From Rhodospirillales bacterium (lineage in GTDB: Bacteria; Pseudomonadota; Alphaproteobacteria; Rhodospirillales; JAPHRK01), in assembly GCA_026196105.1 (NCBI GenBank), contig JAPHRK010000007.1, positions 53,790-117,789 of the forward strand: 64,000 bases of DNA, written 5' to 3'. Within the stretch, counting starts at the first letter, position 1. Every line of letters starts with the position of its first letter. Made by a program: the position numbers and the translations under genes. Below, one piece after another: positions 36,652 through 45,901 of this stretch. The notes beneath the pieces were generated by a model, which was not told the origin of the DNA, ran no database searches, and saw only the letters and a list, made by a program, of their open reading frames with translations.

Positions 36652-37167
36652 ATGGAAATGAAAAACCTTGCCCTGATCATTGATCATTATGCCTGCTTCG
36701 GCTGTCTCGCTTGTGAAGTCGCATGCAAACAGGAAAACGGCTCAGATTACGGTGTGAAGCTAATTGAAATGCGAGAAGATGGCCCTCGCATGATGAATGG
36801 CAAACTCGATTTCACCTATATCGTCAATGCCTGCTTACACGCCGAATGTGAAGGCACACCTTGTGTCGACTCTTGCCCTGACGACACAATAACAGTACGT
36901 CCCGACGGCATTGTAGTCATGAATGAGAAAACCTGTACGGGCTGTGAAGCATGTATACCTGAATGTCCCACAGATGCTATCCGTATAAACGACAACGACA
37001 TGGTTACCGAGAAATGTAATCTATGCTATCATCGTGTCGATAAAGGGTTGATGCCAGCCTGTGCAGATAACGTTTGCCTCTCTCATTGCATCTACTTCGG
37101 TGAAGTTGATGACATTAAAAAGCAGATTGCCGCTGTCGAAGTAAAACGGACAAGAGGAGCTGCATAA
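36652..37167 (+). CDS. ferredoxin-like electron-transfer subunit with four 4Fe-4S motifs
   Basis: A 171-residue DmsB/PadC-type iron-sulfur protein. Cysteine clusters are CFGCLACEVACK, CLHAECEGTPCVDSCP, CTGCEACIPECP and CNLCYHRVDKGLMPACADNVC, enough for four cubane clusters. It starts 15 bases after the molybdoenzyme stop, with GGGAGG upstream, and most likely carries electrons for that enzyme. No NrfD-like membrane subunit follows, so the acceptor is likely soluble. It stops directly against the mobB start. Confidence 0.9.
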   Translation: MEMKNLALIIDHYACFGCLACEVACKQENGSDYGVKLIEMREDGPRMMNGKLDFTYIVNACLHAECEGTPCVDSCPDDTITVRPDGIVVMNEKTCTGCEACIPECPTDAIRINDNDMVTEKCNLCYHRVDKGLMPACADNVCLSHCIYFGEVDDIKKQIAAVEVKRTRGAA

Positions 37168-37719
37168 ATGGTCTCACTTAACAATCTCCCCTGCCCTATC
37201 TTTGGCTTCGCCGCTTTTAGTGGCGTTGGCAAAACATCTCTCATTACTCAGGTGATCACCTTGCTTCGAGAAAAGAGCCTGCGGATTGGGGTTGTTAAGC
37301 ATGCCCACCACGACTTTGAAATCGATAAACCAGAAAAAGATAGCTACAAATTCAGAAAATCAGGAGCCACACAAACTCTTGTTGCTTCAGCGAACAGATG
37401 GGCATTGATCAACGAGTTTGATGAAGAACCCGGCGACAATTATCTAGCACATCTCCTTGACCAGTTAGACTTAGATAACCTCGATATCGTTATTGTCGAG
37501 GGCTTCAAGCGAGCGCCAATTCCGAAGATTGAACTTCACCGACCAAGCCTGCGCCATCCCTTGCTCTTTCCATTCGATCCAAACATCGTAGCCTTTGCAA
37601 CGGACGAGTTAAATTCAGGTGATGGCAGCCTGCCTACCTTTGACCTCGGGAGCCCTGAGGCCATTGCGGAATTTATCCAAAATTATGAAAGAAAGTCCCC
37701 TCTCCGGGTGAGCGCATAA
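37168..37719 (+). CDS. mobB: molybdopterin-guanine dinucleotide biosynthesis protein MobB
   Basis: A 183-residue P-loop GTP-binding protein that assists MobA in building bis-MGD cofactor. The Walker A motif is GFAAFSGVGKTSL, followed by GVVKHAHHDFEIDKPEKDSYKFRKSGA, the conserved MobB segment, and IVEGFKRAPIPKIELHR. Its start follows the ferredoxin stop codon without a gap. Placement inside this operon suggests a maturation role tied to the upstream molybdoenzyme. No mobA is in the window. Confidence 0.92.
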   Translation: MVSLNNLPCPIFGFAAFSGVGKTSLITQVITLLREKSLRIGVVKHAHHDFEIDKPEKDSYKFRKSGATQTLVASANRWALINEFDEEPGDNYLAHLLDQLDLDNLDIVIVEGFKRAPIPKIELHRPSLRHPLLFPFDPNIVAFATDELNSGDGSLPTFDLGSPEAIAEFIQNYERKSPLRVSA

Positions 37720-37781
37720 TCAAATCAATGGACGAACCTAAAAAATATCCATAAAAAGAATAGATAAGAAATGGAGGGGAA

Positions 37782-39098
37782 ATGAGGGGAAATTCATCTG
37801 GGCATATGTACCAGCCTGAGCTGGAAACCATGCCTCGCGCTCAGCTTAAGAAGTTACAATTAGAGCGCCTCTCAAATCTATTGAGCTATGCTTATGAAAA
37901 CGTCCCATTTTATAAAAACCAGTTTGACGACGCCAAAATTAGCTCTTCTGATTTAAATCATCTTGAAGATCTGGCTAAATTTCCTTTTACTGAAAAAGTA
38001 CATCTACGCGACGCCTACCCTTTTGGCCTGTTCGCCGTTCCCCGTGAAAAACTCGTTCGTATTCACGCCTCTTCAGGTACCACAGGCAAATCAACAGTGG
38101 TAGGTTATACAGCAGGCGATATTGATACGTGGTCTAACCTGATGGCGCGGACGTTGGCTTGTTCTGGTGTACGTCCAGGTGACATTCTCCACAATGCTTT
38201 TGGCTATGGATTATTTACTGGGGGCCTAGGTACTCATTACGGCGCGACTCGTTTGGGCTGCACAGTTGTGCCAATTTCCGGTGGGGATACTGAAAAGCAG
38301 TTATTGATTATGCAAGACTTTGGCGCAAACGTTCTTTGTGCCACACCTTCATATGCCCTCAATATTGCTGAATATGCTGACAAAGCCGGCATTGATATGT
38401 CCTCCATTCCTTTACGAGTAGGTTTCTTTGGGGCTGAACCTTGGACAACAAAAATCAGGGATGAATTACAAACCCGCCTTGGCTTAACTGCGACCGATAA
38501 TTATGGCCTGTCAGAAATCATGGGTCCCGGCGTTGCGACTGAATGTAGTCATGCTCAAAATGGTCTCCATGGATGGGAAGATCATTTCCTCTACGAAATT
38601 ATTGATCCTGACAGTGGGGAACCTTTGCCATCAGGAGAACAAGGTGAGTTGGTGATCACCACCCTGACCAAGCAAGCCCTCCCAATGGTCAGGTACCGGA
38701 CCCGCGATATAACGCGATTAATTGACGAACCCTGCACCTGTGGTCGTACTCATGTTCGGTTAGAGAAAATGACCGGGCGCTGTGATGATATGTTGATCAT
38801 TCGGGGCGTGAATGTCTTCCCCTCACAAGTCGAAGCAAACCTTGTCGGCATTGAGGGTCTCAACCCCTTCTTCCGTCTTGTCGTGAGCCGTGACGGAACG
38901 TTAGACAGCCTTGCTGTTGAAGTAGAGGCCGCTCCAGGCATTAACAAAAACGAATTTGAAAACCTCGCCAAAATCGCCCAACATCAGATTAAATCAATGG
39001 TCGGGGTAAGCTGTAGCGTTCTAATCAAAAGCCCCGGCTATATTCCTCGAGTAGCAGGGAAAGCGCAACGGGTTCTGGACTTGAGGAATAAAGGCTAA
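37782..39098 (+). CDS. paaK: phenylacetate-CoA ligase family AMP-forming enzyme
   Basis: A 438-residue adenylate-forming ligase. YQPELETMPRAQLKKLQLERL is the typical N-terminus. The ATP loop is IHASSGTTGKSTVVGYT. Later parts are FFGAEPWTTKIRDEL, TDNYGLSEIMGPGVATEC, ELVITTLTKQALPMVRYRTRDI and the C-terminal IRGVNVFPSQVE hinge. These match PaaK-type ligases that make aryl- or acyl-CoA thioesters. No paa ring-oxygenation genes adjoin; the partners are the molybdoenzyme, ferredoxin and MobB. That combination hints at an aromatic or other organic acid processed as a CoA ester. The start ATG directly follows GGAGGGG. It overlaps the stop of the converging DUF1489 gene by four bases. Confidence 0.9.
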   Translation: MRGNSSGHMYQPELETMPRAQLKKLQLERLSNLLSYAYENVPFYKNQFDDAKISSSDLNHLEDLAKFPFTEKVHLRDAYPFGLFAVPREKLVRIHASSGTTGKSTVVGYTAGDIDTWSNLMARTLACSGVRPGDILHNAFGYGLFTGGLGTHYGATRLGCTVVPISGGDTEKQLLIMQDFGANVLCATPSYALNIAEYADKAGIDMSSIPLRVGFFGAEPWTTKIRDELQTRLGLTATDNYGLSEIMGPGVATECSHAQNGLHGWEDHFLYEIIDPDSGEPLPSGEQGELVITTLTKQALPMVRYRTRDITRLIDEPCTCGRTHVRLEKMTGRCDDMLIIRGVNVFPSQVEANLVGIEGLNPFFRLVVSRDGTLDSLAVEVEAAPGINKNEFENLAKIAQHQIKSMVGVSCSVLIKSPGYIPRVAGKAQRVLDLRNKG

Positions 39099-39517
39099 AG
39101 TAATCCCATCTCGCGGAGTTCTGCAGCCATTTCATCTGGTATTTCGCCGCTTTCTTTTGACCCGCTTTTCAAGTCGTTTGGCACATCTTCCATGTTAAAA
39201 TAGCGCCAGCCTTGAAAAGGTTTCTGGGGGACCAGCTCTGTTGGGATGAGATCAGGGCTGAGGTGAAGTTTACAAAAGCGGCGGCCTTCTTCATCGACAT
39301 CCTCAATTACGTCATAAATTTCCTGACGCACCCGCATGTAGCCTTTGATGATCCAGTATAGCGACCCACCTTTTAGCTCATTGGCACGGCGGGGCACCAT
39401 TCGGGTGAAGGTATAGAGCTTGCCATCAGGGGAATTTTCTAACCGCTTGGTTTGAAAGGCGGATAGAGTTTCGATAGATTCAGTGCCGACGGCAAGACGG
39501 CGGAGATTGACGGTCAT
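39095..39517 (-). CDS. DUF1489 family protein
   Basis: A 140-residue protein found widely in Alphaproteobacteria. Recognisable parts are LRRLAVGTESIETL, YTFTRMVPRRANELKGGSLYWIIKGYMRVRQ, CKLHLSPDLIPTELVPQKPFQGWRY. Function unknown. It starts four bases after the HMG-CoA lyase stop, at the end of the leucine-degradation operon, and may simply be carried along. No signal or membrane segment. Confidence 0.88.
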   Translation of the reverse strand: MTVNLRRLAVGTESIETLSAFQTKRLENSPDGKLYTFTRMVPRRANELKGGSLYWIIKGYMRVRQEIYDVIEDVDEEGRRFCKLHLSPDLIPTELVPQKPFQGWRYFNMEDVPNDLKSGSKESGEIPDEMAAELREMGLL

Positions 39518-39521
39518 ATTG

Positions 39522-40421
39522 TTACTTTGCGCTTAAAGCGTTGGATACCTTAGATGCCGGAACTTTGCCGATTTCGCCGCAAATGTAAAGACCAGCTTGG
39601 ACAAGTTTCTCTAAGTCCACCCCGGTTTCAATGCCAAGACCATTGAGCATATAAACCACATCTTCCGTCGCAACATTTCCCGAAGCACCTTTGGCATAAG
39701 GACAACCGCCAAGACCCGCGACAGAACTATCAACCACAGAAATGCCAAGCTGAAGGGCTGCATAGATGTTAGCAAGAGCTTGACCATAGGTATCATGAAA
39801 ATGAACAGCCAGTTGATCCATGGGTATTACTTTGGCAACGGCTTCAAGCATGGCTTGAACTTTGCCAGGAGTCCCGACGCCAACCGTATCCCCAAGGGAT
39901 ATTTCATAACAGCCCATATCCAAAAGGGCTTTAGAAACCTCCGCCACCTTAGCTGCGTCGATATCCCCTTCATAAGGACAACCGACAACACAGGAGACAT
40001 ACCCCCGGACTTTGATGCCTTTCCCCTTAGCCGCTTCAGCTACGGGCGCAAAGCGTTCTAAGCTTTCAGAAATCGAACAGTTGATATTCTTTTGAGAGAA
40101 ACTTTCCGACGCCGCACCAAAAATTGCGACTTCTTCAGCCCCAACCGCCATGGCACCCTCAAAACCCTTCATATTTGGAGTCAAAACAGGATAGTCCACC
40201 CCTGCCTTGCGGGTAATTCCCTGCATTACCTCATCAGAAGCCGCCATTTGGGGTACCCATTTCGGCGACACGAAACTCCCTGCTTCAACAACTGGCAAGC
40301 CAGCCTCAGAGAGCATGTTAACCAACTTAATTTTGACCGCTGCTGAAACAGGAACAGCTTCATTTTGAAGGCCATCACGAGGGCCGACATCTACGATCTT
40401 AACTTTAGTTGGCAATGGCAT
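39522..40421 (-). CDS. mvaB: hydroxymethylglutaryl-CoA lyase
   Basis: Cleaves HMG-CoA to acetoacetate and acetyl-CoA, the last step specific to leucine degradation. The 299 residues have the HMGL-like TIM barrel with [12 protein letters not shown] at the N-terminus (metal-binding Asp in the barrel strand), [36 protein letters not shown] (metal histidines) and the signature [20 protein letters not shown] with the catalytic Cys. Two bases separate it from mccA. Part of the long liu-type operon. Confidence 0.95.
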   Translation of the reverse strand: MPLPTKVKIVDVGPRDGLQNEAVPVSAAVKIKLVNMLSEAGLPVVEAGSFVSPKWVPQMAASDEVMQGITRKAGVDYPVLTPNMKGFEGAMAVGAEEVAIFGAASESFSQKNINCSISESLERFAPVAEAAKGKGIKVRGYVSCVVGCPYEGDIDAAKVAEVSKALLDMGCYEISLGDTVGVGTPGKVQAMLEAVAKVIPMDQLAVHFHDTYGQALANIYAALQLGISVVDSSVAGLGGCPYAKGASGNVATEDVVYMLNGLGIETGVDLEKLVQAGLYICGEIGKVPASKVSNALSAK

Positions 40422-40423
40422 AA

Positions 40424-42424
40424 TTACTCAGTCTCCAAGGACAACAACTCAGCCCCATCGACAACCTGTTCACCAGCCCCGTAGTTGATTTCAGCAATCA
40501 CGCCATCTGTAGGGGCAGAAATTGTATGTTCCATCTTCATAGCTTCCAGAACAAGCAGAGGGTCACCTTTAGAAACTTTATCTCCAGGTTTTACATGAAC
40601 ATCAACCACTTTACCTGGCATAGGGGCCGTAAGCGACCCTGAAGGAGCCTCATCTTCACCCGCATGAGCAGCGGCATCATAGACAGTTAGCTTATGACTA
40701 ACCCCTTGGCACATAATGGTCATATCGTCTCCGTGGCGGGCAACTGTGGCCTTAATCCGAGTACCACCGAGATCAGCAAGAAGGTCACCATTTGCGTCTT
40801 TCTCACCTCTCACCATCATGTCTCCACCTGAGAGTTCAATGAGGTATCCCTCACCACGATAATGAGCTGTGACTTCAATTTCATCCTCACCATCGATAAA
40901 GGTTATTTCTTGATGATTATCATCATTCATTCGCCAGCCACTAGTCACATTCCACGGGGAGAACGGATCATTTGAGCGCCCGGCAACTATCCGAGCTTCT
41001 TCCCTGCGCTGCAAAAGAACCTCAAGACAGGCAAGAGCTAAAGTCCGATCAGAAGCCGGTTGGCTTTCTGGGATCAGGTCGTTTTTATGGCGATCAATAA
41101 ACCGGGTATCAAGATCAACGGCTGCAAAAGCGGGGTGACCCGCAACAGCCGCTAAGAAATCAATGTTGGTCGTCATGCCGACCACTTGGTAGTCAGCCAA
41201 TGCAGAACGTAAACGGCGCAGGGCCGAATCCCGATCCACATCCCAAACGACAAGTTTGGCAATCATAGGATCGTAATAGATTGAGACTTCGTCTCCTTGG
41301 AGAACGCCTGTTTCAACCCTCACATGAGGGCTTTCAGCGGGAGGACGCAAGTGACGCAACAAACCTGTTGCCGGAAGGAAGTCATTTTGCGGGTCTTCGG
41401 CATAAAGGCGCGCTTCAAAGGAATGACCGTTGATGCTTAAATCTTCTTGACCACAGGGGAGTTCTTCACCAGCAGCCACCTTAATTTGCCACTCAACCAA
41501 ATCCTGCCCAGTGATCATCTCTGTAACAGGGTGTTCCACCTGAAGGCGGGTGTTCATTTCCATGAAATAGAAAGAACCATCTTCGTCGAGCAAAAATTCA
41601 ACAGTCCCCGCACCGACATAACCAATGGCCTTAGCTGCAGCGACTGCTGCATCACCCATTTTACGTCGGAGCTCATGGGTCATACCTGGAGCCGGGGCTT
41701 CCTCAATAACCTTTTGGTGGCGACGTTGGACTGAACAATCTCGCTCGAACAGGTGTAAAGCGTTACCTTGGCTATCGGCAAATACTTGAAGTTCGACGTG
41801 GCGCGGGCGCGTGAGGTATTTTTCAACCAACATATGATCGTCACCAAACCCTGCCATAGATTCTCGCATAGCAGCCGCCAAAGAATCATTAAAATCTTCA
41901 ACCTTCTCAACGATCCGCATGCCTTTACCGCCACCACCAGCGGAAGCTTTAAGCAAAACCGGATAACCAATTTTCTCAGCTTCTTCAGCAAGGAAGGCGG
42001 CATCTTGATTATCACCATGATAACCAGGGACCAAAGGTACTTTGGCCTTTTCCATAATTGCCTTTGCCGCACTCTTCGAGCCCATGGACTGCATGGCTGA
42101 AACAGGTGGGCCGATGAAGACAACCCCAGACTTTTCACAAGCCGCAACAAAATCAGCATTTTCAGAAAGGAAGCCATAACCGGGATGAACCGCCTGGGCA
42201 CCACTTTTCTTAACAGCTTCAATCACGGCTGCAAAATTAAGATAGCTATCTTTCGCCGCAGAGCCACCAATATGATAGGCTTCATCTGCCATCTGTACAT
42301 GAAGGGAGCCTGCATCAGCATCGGAATAAACCGCCACCGTGCCAATACCAAGACGCTTCGCTGTTTGCATCACCCGGCAAGCAATCTCGCCTCGGTTTGC
42401 TATGAGAATTTTTTCAAAATGCAT
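40424..42424 (-). CDS. mccA: methylcrotonyl-CoA carboxylase biotin-containing alpha subunit
   Basis: About 666 residues. It has a biotin carboxylase domain ([62 protein letters not shown]), a middle BT domain, and a C-terminal biotinyl domain with EAMKMEH, where the Lys is biotinylated. Genomic context with MccB, methylglutaconyl-CoA hydratase and HMG-CoA lyase identifies it as the methylcrotonyl-CoA enzyme rather than propionyl-CoA carboxylase alpha. I start at ATG 42424, nine bases after AAAGGG, which overlaps no neighbour. The pccB gene 7 kb away could in principle borrow a biotin subunit, but a separate PccA is more likely elsewhere. Confidence 0.93.
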   Translation of the reverse strand: MHFEKILIANRGEIACRVMQTAKRLGIGTVAVYSDADAGSLHVQMADEAYHIGGSAAKDSYLNFAAVIEAVKKSGAQAVHPGYGFLSENADFVAACEKSGVVFIGPPVSAMQSMGSKSAAKAIMEKAKVPLVPGYHGDNQDAAFLAEEAEKIGYPVLLKASAGGGGKGMRIVEKVEDFNDSLAAAMRESMAGFGDDHMLVEKYLTRPRHVELQVFADSQGNALHLFERDCSVQRRHQKVIEEAPAPGMTHELRRKMGDAAVAAAKAIGYVGAGTVEFLLDEDGSFYFMEMNTRLQVEHPVTEMITGQDLVEWQIKVAAGEELPCGQEDLSINGHSFEARLYAEDPQNDFLPATGLLRHLRPPAESPHVRVETGVLQGDEVSIYYDPMIAKLVVWDVDRDSALRRLRSALADYQVVGMTTNIDFLAAVAGHPAFAAVDLDTRFIDRHKNDLIPESQPASDRTLALACLEVLLQRREEARIVAGRSNDPFSPWNVTSGWRMNDDNHQEITFIDGEDEIEVTAHYRGEGYLIELSGGDMMVRGEKDANGDLLADLGGTRIKATVARHGDDMTIMCQGVSHKLTVYDAAAHAGEDEAPSGSLTAPMPGKVVDVHVKPGDKVSKGDPLLVLEAMKMEHTISAPTDGVIAEINYGAGEQVVDGAELLSLETE

Positions 42425-42429
42425 ATCGA

Positions 42430-43221
42430 TTAACCCTTTATCCAATTGGGTTTTCTTTTTTCTAAGAAAGCCCCAAGGCCCTCTTGCCCTTCGTCTGAAG
42501 CCCGTTGACGAGCGATCCGGTCTGAAACATCGTCAATCATGTCGTCAGTAATTTCACCATCGACAGCAAAGACTAAATCCTTCGCTTCCCCCATGGCTTT
42601 TGGGCCATTGGTTGCCAGAATTTTGAGAATTTCATCGCCCTTGGCTTGCAACTCATCAGCCGTAACCACTTCATGAACCAGACCAAGCCATTTAGCTTCT
42701 TCAGCACCGAAACGCTCTGCACTGACAAAGTAACGCCGTGCCGCCCTAGGCCCCATAGCAGCAACCACGTAGGGGCTGATCATGGCAGGGATAATCCCAA
42801 GCTTAACTTCAGAGAGGCAGAAGCTGGCTTTTTCGGAAGCAATAACAATATCACACACCGACACCAAACCAACACCACCGCCAAAGGTTGCCCCTTGGAC
42901 CAAGCCAATCAGGGGTTTCTTCATAAAGTTCATGGTTTTAAGCAGGCCACTAAAGACCATGGCATCAGCTTTGTTCTCTTCCGGGGAGTATTTGGCGACC
43001 CGTTTCATCCAGTTAAGGTCGGCCCCTGCTGAAAAACTTTTGCCTTCAGACGCCAAGACAATAGCTCTCACATTGTCATCAGCGGACATATCATCAAAGG
43101 CGACGACTAACTCTTTGATCAATACTTCATCAAAGCAGTTGTGCACTTCAGGACGATTGAGAATGACCCAACCGATACCGTTTTCGTCTACGTTGGTTTT
43201 TAAAGGTGATTCACTCATCAT
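42430..43221 (-). CDS. liuC: methylglutaconyl-CoA hydratase (enoyl-CoA hydratase family)
   Basis: A 263-residue crotonase-fold enzyme. VILNRPEVHNCFDEVLI, LASEGKSFSAGADLNWMKR (oxyanion hole) and GGGVGLVSVCDIVIAS are typical, with CLSEVKLGIIPAMISPYV and the enoyl-CoA hydratase Glu. In the liu/mcc operon this position belongs to methylglutaconyl-CoA hydratase, which converts 3-methylglutaconyl-CoA to HMG-CoA. The first ATG shares one base with the mccB stop; a second ATG directly follows and is equally possible. Confidence 0.9.
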   Translation of the reverse strand: MMSESPLKTNVDENGIGWVILNRPEVHNCFDEVLIKELVVAFDDMSADDNVRAIVLASEGKSFSAGADLNWMKRVAKYSPEENKADAMVFSGLLKTMNFMKKPLIGLVQGATFGGGVGLVSVCDIVIASEKASFCLSEVKLGIIPAMISPYVVAAMGPRAARRYFVSAERFGAEEAKWLGLVHEVVTADELQAKGDEILKILATNGPKAMGEAKDLVFAVDGEITDDMIDDVSDRIARQRASDEGQEGLGAFLEKRKPNWIKG

Positions 43222-44834
43222 TACATCCTGAAAATGCCGAAGGGGGTAGGTTCAATAGGCGCGTTAAGACTAGCTGACAGGCCAAGACCAAGCACCATAC
43301 GGCTGTCTGCGGGATCAATGATGCCATCGTCCCAAAGACGGGAGCTGGCATAATATGGATGCCCTTCCCGCTCGTAACGATCACGAATGGGCTGTTTGTA
43401 GGCTTCTTCTTCCTCAGCGCTCCACTCTTCGCCTTTACTCTCTTTCACATCACGAGTAATGGTCGACATCACGCCAGCAGCTTGCTCACCGCCCATGACG
43501 GAAATTCGAGCATTAGGCCACATCCACAAGAAGCGCGGTGAGTAACCACGACCACACATGGAATAGTTACCAGCGCCGTAGCTGCCGCCGACAATCATGG
43601 TCAGGCGGGGGACTTTGGCACAAGCCACCGCCATCACCATTTTCGCCCCGTCTTTCGCAATACCACCAGCTTCATATTTTGAACCAACCATAAAGCCAGT
43701 GATATTTTGTAGGAAGATCAGCGGGATACCCCGTTGGGAACAAAGTTCAACAAAATGCGCCCCTTTTTGCGCGCTTTCAGAGAACAAAATACCGTTATTG
43801 GCAACGATCCCCACCGGGTAACCATAAAGGTGGGCAAAGCCACAAACCAAAGTCGTTCCATAAAGAGCTTTAAACTCATCAAATTCAGACCCATCAACAA
43901 CTCGAGCAATAATTTCACGAACATCAAAAGGCTTTTTGCTGTCGGTAGGAATTACGCCGTTGATACTGCTGAGGTCATAGAGGGGATCAACAGGCTCACG
44001 CATAGAAATATTGGGGTTTTTAACCCGGTTAAGGGTTCCCACAATTTTCCGCGCTTGAGCTAAAGCATGACCGTCATTTTGAGCATAGTAATCTGTTACA
44101 CCCGAGGTGCGACAATGGATATCTGCGCCCCCCAAGTCCTCAGCGGTCACAATTTCACCCGTCGCTGCTTTCACAAGCGGAGGACCACCAAGGAAGATCG
44201 TTCCTTGGTTACGAACAATAATACTCTCGTCAGACATAGCTGGGACATAAGCCCCACCTGCCGTACATGAGCCATGAACCACAGAGATTTGCGGGATGCC
44301 TTTGGCAGACATATTAGCTTGGTTATAGAAAATACGCCCGAAATGACCTTTGTCAGGGAACACGTCTTCTTGGCGGGGTAGGTTAGCGCCGCCTGATTCT
44401 ACTAAATAAACACAAGGTAGGTTGTTTTCTTCAGCAATTTCCTGAGCCCGAAGGTGCTTTTTCACGGTGATAGGATAGTAGCTGCCCCCTTTTACCGTTG
44501 GATCATTAGCAACGATCATGCATTCAATGCCAGAAATCCGCCCAATGCCCGTAATCACACCACCTGCAGCAACAACCCCATCATCTTCATAGAGGTCATA
44601 TCCTGCGAGCTGAGACAGCTCCAAGAAAGGTGATCCTTGGTCAAGCAAACGACGGATACGGTCACGAGGGAGAAGTTTCCCCCGTTTTATGTGACGGTCC
44701 CGGTGGCGTTCGCCACCGCCGAGTTTGATTTCAGAAATTTTTTCCCGCAGATCAGCAATCAACTTCTCCATTGCTTCCGCATTGGCTTTGAAATCAGCTG
44801 AACGAGGATTAAGTGTAGTCTTGATAACGGACAT
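43221..44834 (-). CDS. mccB: methylcrotonyl-CoA carboxylase carboxyltransferase beta subunit
   Basis: A 537-residue carboxyltransferase. [30 protein letters not shown] is characteristic of MccB, and [112 protein letters not shown] confirm it. With MccA it carboxylates 3-methylcrotonyl-CoA. It overlaps the next gene by one base and lies 12 bases after the rhodanese gene. Confidence 0.96.
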   Translation of the reverse strand: MSVIKTTLNPRSADFKANAEAMEKLIADLREKISEIKLGGGERHRDRHIKRGKLLPRDRIRRLLDQGSPFLELSQLAGYDLYEDDGVVAAGGVITGIGRISGIECMIVANDPTVKGGSYYPITVKKHLRAQEIAEENNLPCVYLVESGGANLPRQEDVFPDKGHFGRIFYNQANMSAKGIPQISVVHGSCTAGGAYVPAMSDESIIVRNQGTIFLGGPPLVKAATGEIVTAEDLGGADIHCRTSGVTDYYAQNDGHALAQARKIVGTLNRVKNPNISMREPVDPLYDLSSINGVIPTDSKKPFDVREIIARVVDGSEFDEFKALYGTTLVCGFAHLYGYPVGIVANNGILFSESAQKGAHFVELCSQRGIPLIFLQNITGFMVGSKYEAGGIAKDGAKMVMAVACAKVPRLTMIVGGSYGAGNYSMCGRGYSPRFLWMWPNARISVMGGEQAAGVMSTITRDVKESKGEEWSAEEEEAYKQPIRDRYEREGHPYYASSRLWDDGIIDPADSRMVLGLGLSASLNAPIEPTPFGIFRM

Positions 44835-44846
44835 TTCCTTGGACCT

Positions 44847-45254
44847 TTACTTCTTCTCTTTTTTCGGACGCTCAACGATAGGCTTATTGCTTTCTTTCCA
44901 AGCCTTAAAGCCACCTTCAATATGAGCAACATTTTCTAAGCCCATATCTTGAACTGCTTTGGTCGCAAGGGCTGAGCGCCAGGCAGCGGCACAATAGAAC
45001 ACCATCTTTTTACCCGTCGCAAAAACTTCTTTATGATAAGGGCTATCGGGATCAACCCAGAATTCAAGCATGCCACGCGGTGTATGAACAGCGCCAGGGA
45101 TCATGCCTTCTCTGTCCAACTCCCGCACATCACGGATGTCAAAGATGGTGACGTTTTCGTCATTCATCATCTTTTCAGCTTCATCGACTGGGACAGTCTC
45201 AATTTCTTCCATTGCCTCTGCAACAAGAATTTTAATCCCACGTTTCATCGCCAT
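44847..45254 (-). CDS. rhodanese-like domain protein
   Basis: A 135-residue single rhodanese domain. IFDIRDVRELDREGMIPGAVHTPRGMLEFW is the typical entry. The active loop is VFYCAAAWRSALAT, with the predicted persulfide Cys. The C-terminus is basic. It sits inside the leucine operon, with the ATG one base after the HCCA isomerase stop. Its role there is unknown; sulfur transfer or detoxification is possible. A similar rhodanese gene appears in some alphaproteobacterial liu operons from memory, not verified. Confidence 0.87.
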   Translation of the reverse strand: MAMKRGIKILVAEAMEEIETVPVDEAEKMMNDENVTIFDIRDVRELDREGMIPGAVHTPRGMLEFWVDPDSPYHKEVFATGKKMVFYCAAAWRSALATKAVQDMGLENVAHIEGGFKAWKESNKPIVERPKKEKK

Positions 45255-45255
45255 T

Positions 45256-45864
45256 TTACCAACCTCCTGAGCGCATCCAGCGCTTGATCATCCACAACCG
45301 ATCTGAACCCCAGAAGGCTTCACCATCGACAATAAAGAACGGCGACCCGAACACACCTTTTTCAATGGCAGAATCGTTCACCACTTTGAATTTTTCTTTA
45401 ATTTCAGCGCTTTGCATCCCGGCGCCCATTTCTTCTGGGTCTTCCCCAATAGATTTAGCGACTTCAGCCAAAACTTCTGGGGCCATAATGTTTTTATTTT
45501 CAGCAAAATAAGCATGGAAAACCGCCTTAGCGAATTTCTTTGCTTTCACCTGATTACCATCCCGCTCCTGCAGCCAGTAAAATGCCCGTGAAGGGTTGAT
45601 AGAGAGGATGGGAAAAACATCAGGGATTTGATAGGGGACTTCCATAAAACGAGCAGTGCGTTCGGTATCCATGATGCTATATTCATGCTTCATTGGCACT
45701 TCAGTAAAGGGCTTGCCACCTGATTTTTGGAAGGCAGCGCCTAAAAACATCGGTATCCACTCGCAGGTATAGCCATATTTCTCTGCCATTTCGTCAATTT
45801 TAAATGACGCAAAATAAGCAAACGGCGAAGCGAAATCTAAGTAGAATTCTACATGTTTGTTCAC
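45256..45864 (-). CDS. 2-hydroxychromene-2-carboxylate isomerase family protein
   Basis: A 202-residue DsbA-like thioredoxin-fold protein of the kappa-GST/HCCA isomerase group. HVEFYLDFASPFAYFASFKIDEMAEKYG, PFTEVPMKHEYSIMDTERTARFMEVPY, and FGSPFFIVDGEAFWGSDRLWMIKRWM match the family. The SPFAYF motif holds the catalytic Ser that activates glutathione. Its place between the acyl-CoA dehydrogenase and rhodanese genes in the leucine operon is notable; the true substrate is unknown. It overlaps no neighbour and shares the operon strand. Confidence 0.88.
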   Translation of the reverse strand: MNKHVEFYLDFASPFAYFASFKIDEMAEKYGYTCEWIPMFLGAAFQKSGGKPFTEVPMKHEYSIMDTERTARFMEVPYQIPDVFPILSINPSRAFYWLQERDGNQVKAKKFAKAVFHAYFAENKNIMAPEVLAEVAKSIGEDPEEMGAGMQSAEIKEKFKVVNDSAIEKGVFGSPFFIVDGEAFWGSDRLWMIKRWMRSGGW

Positions 45865-45901
45865 GTATTTATCCCTGTTTGTATTGCTTTAATTCTTATA
45901 T

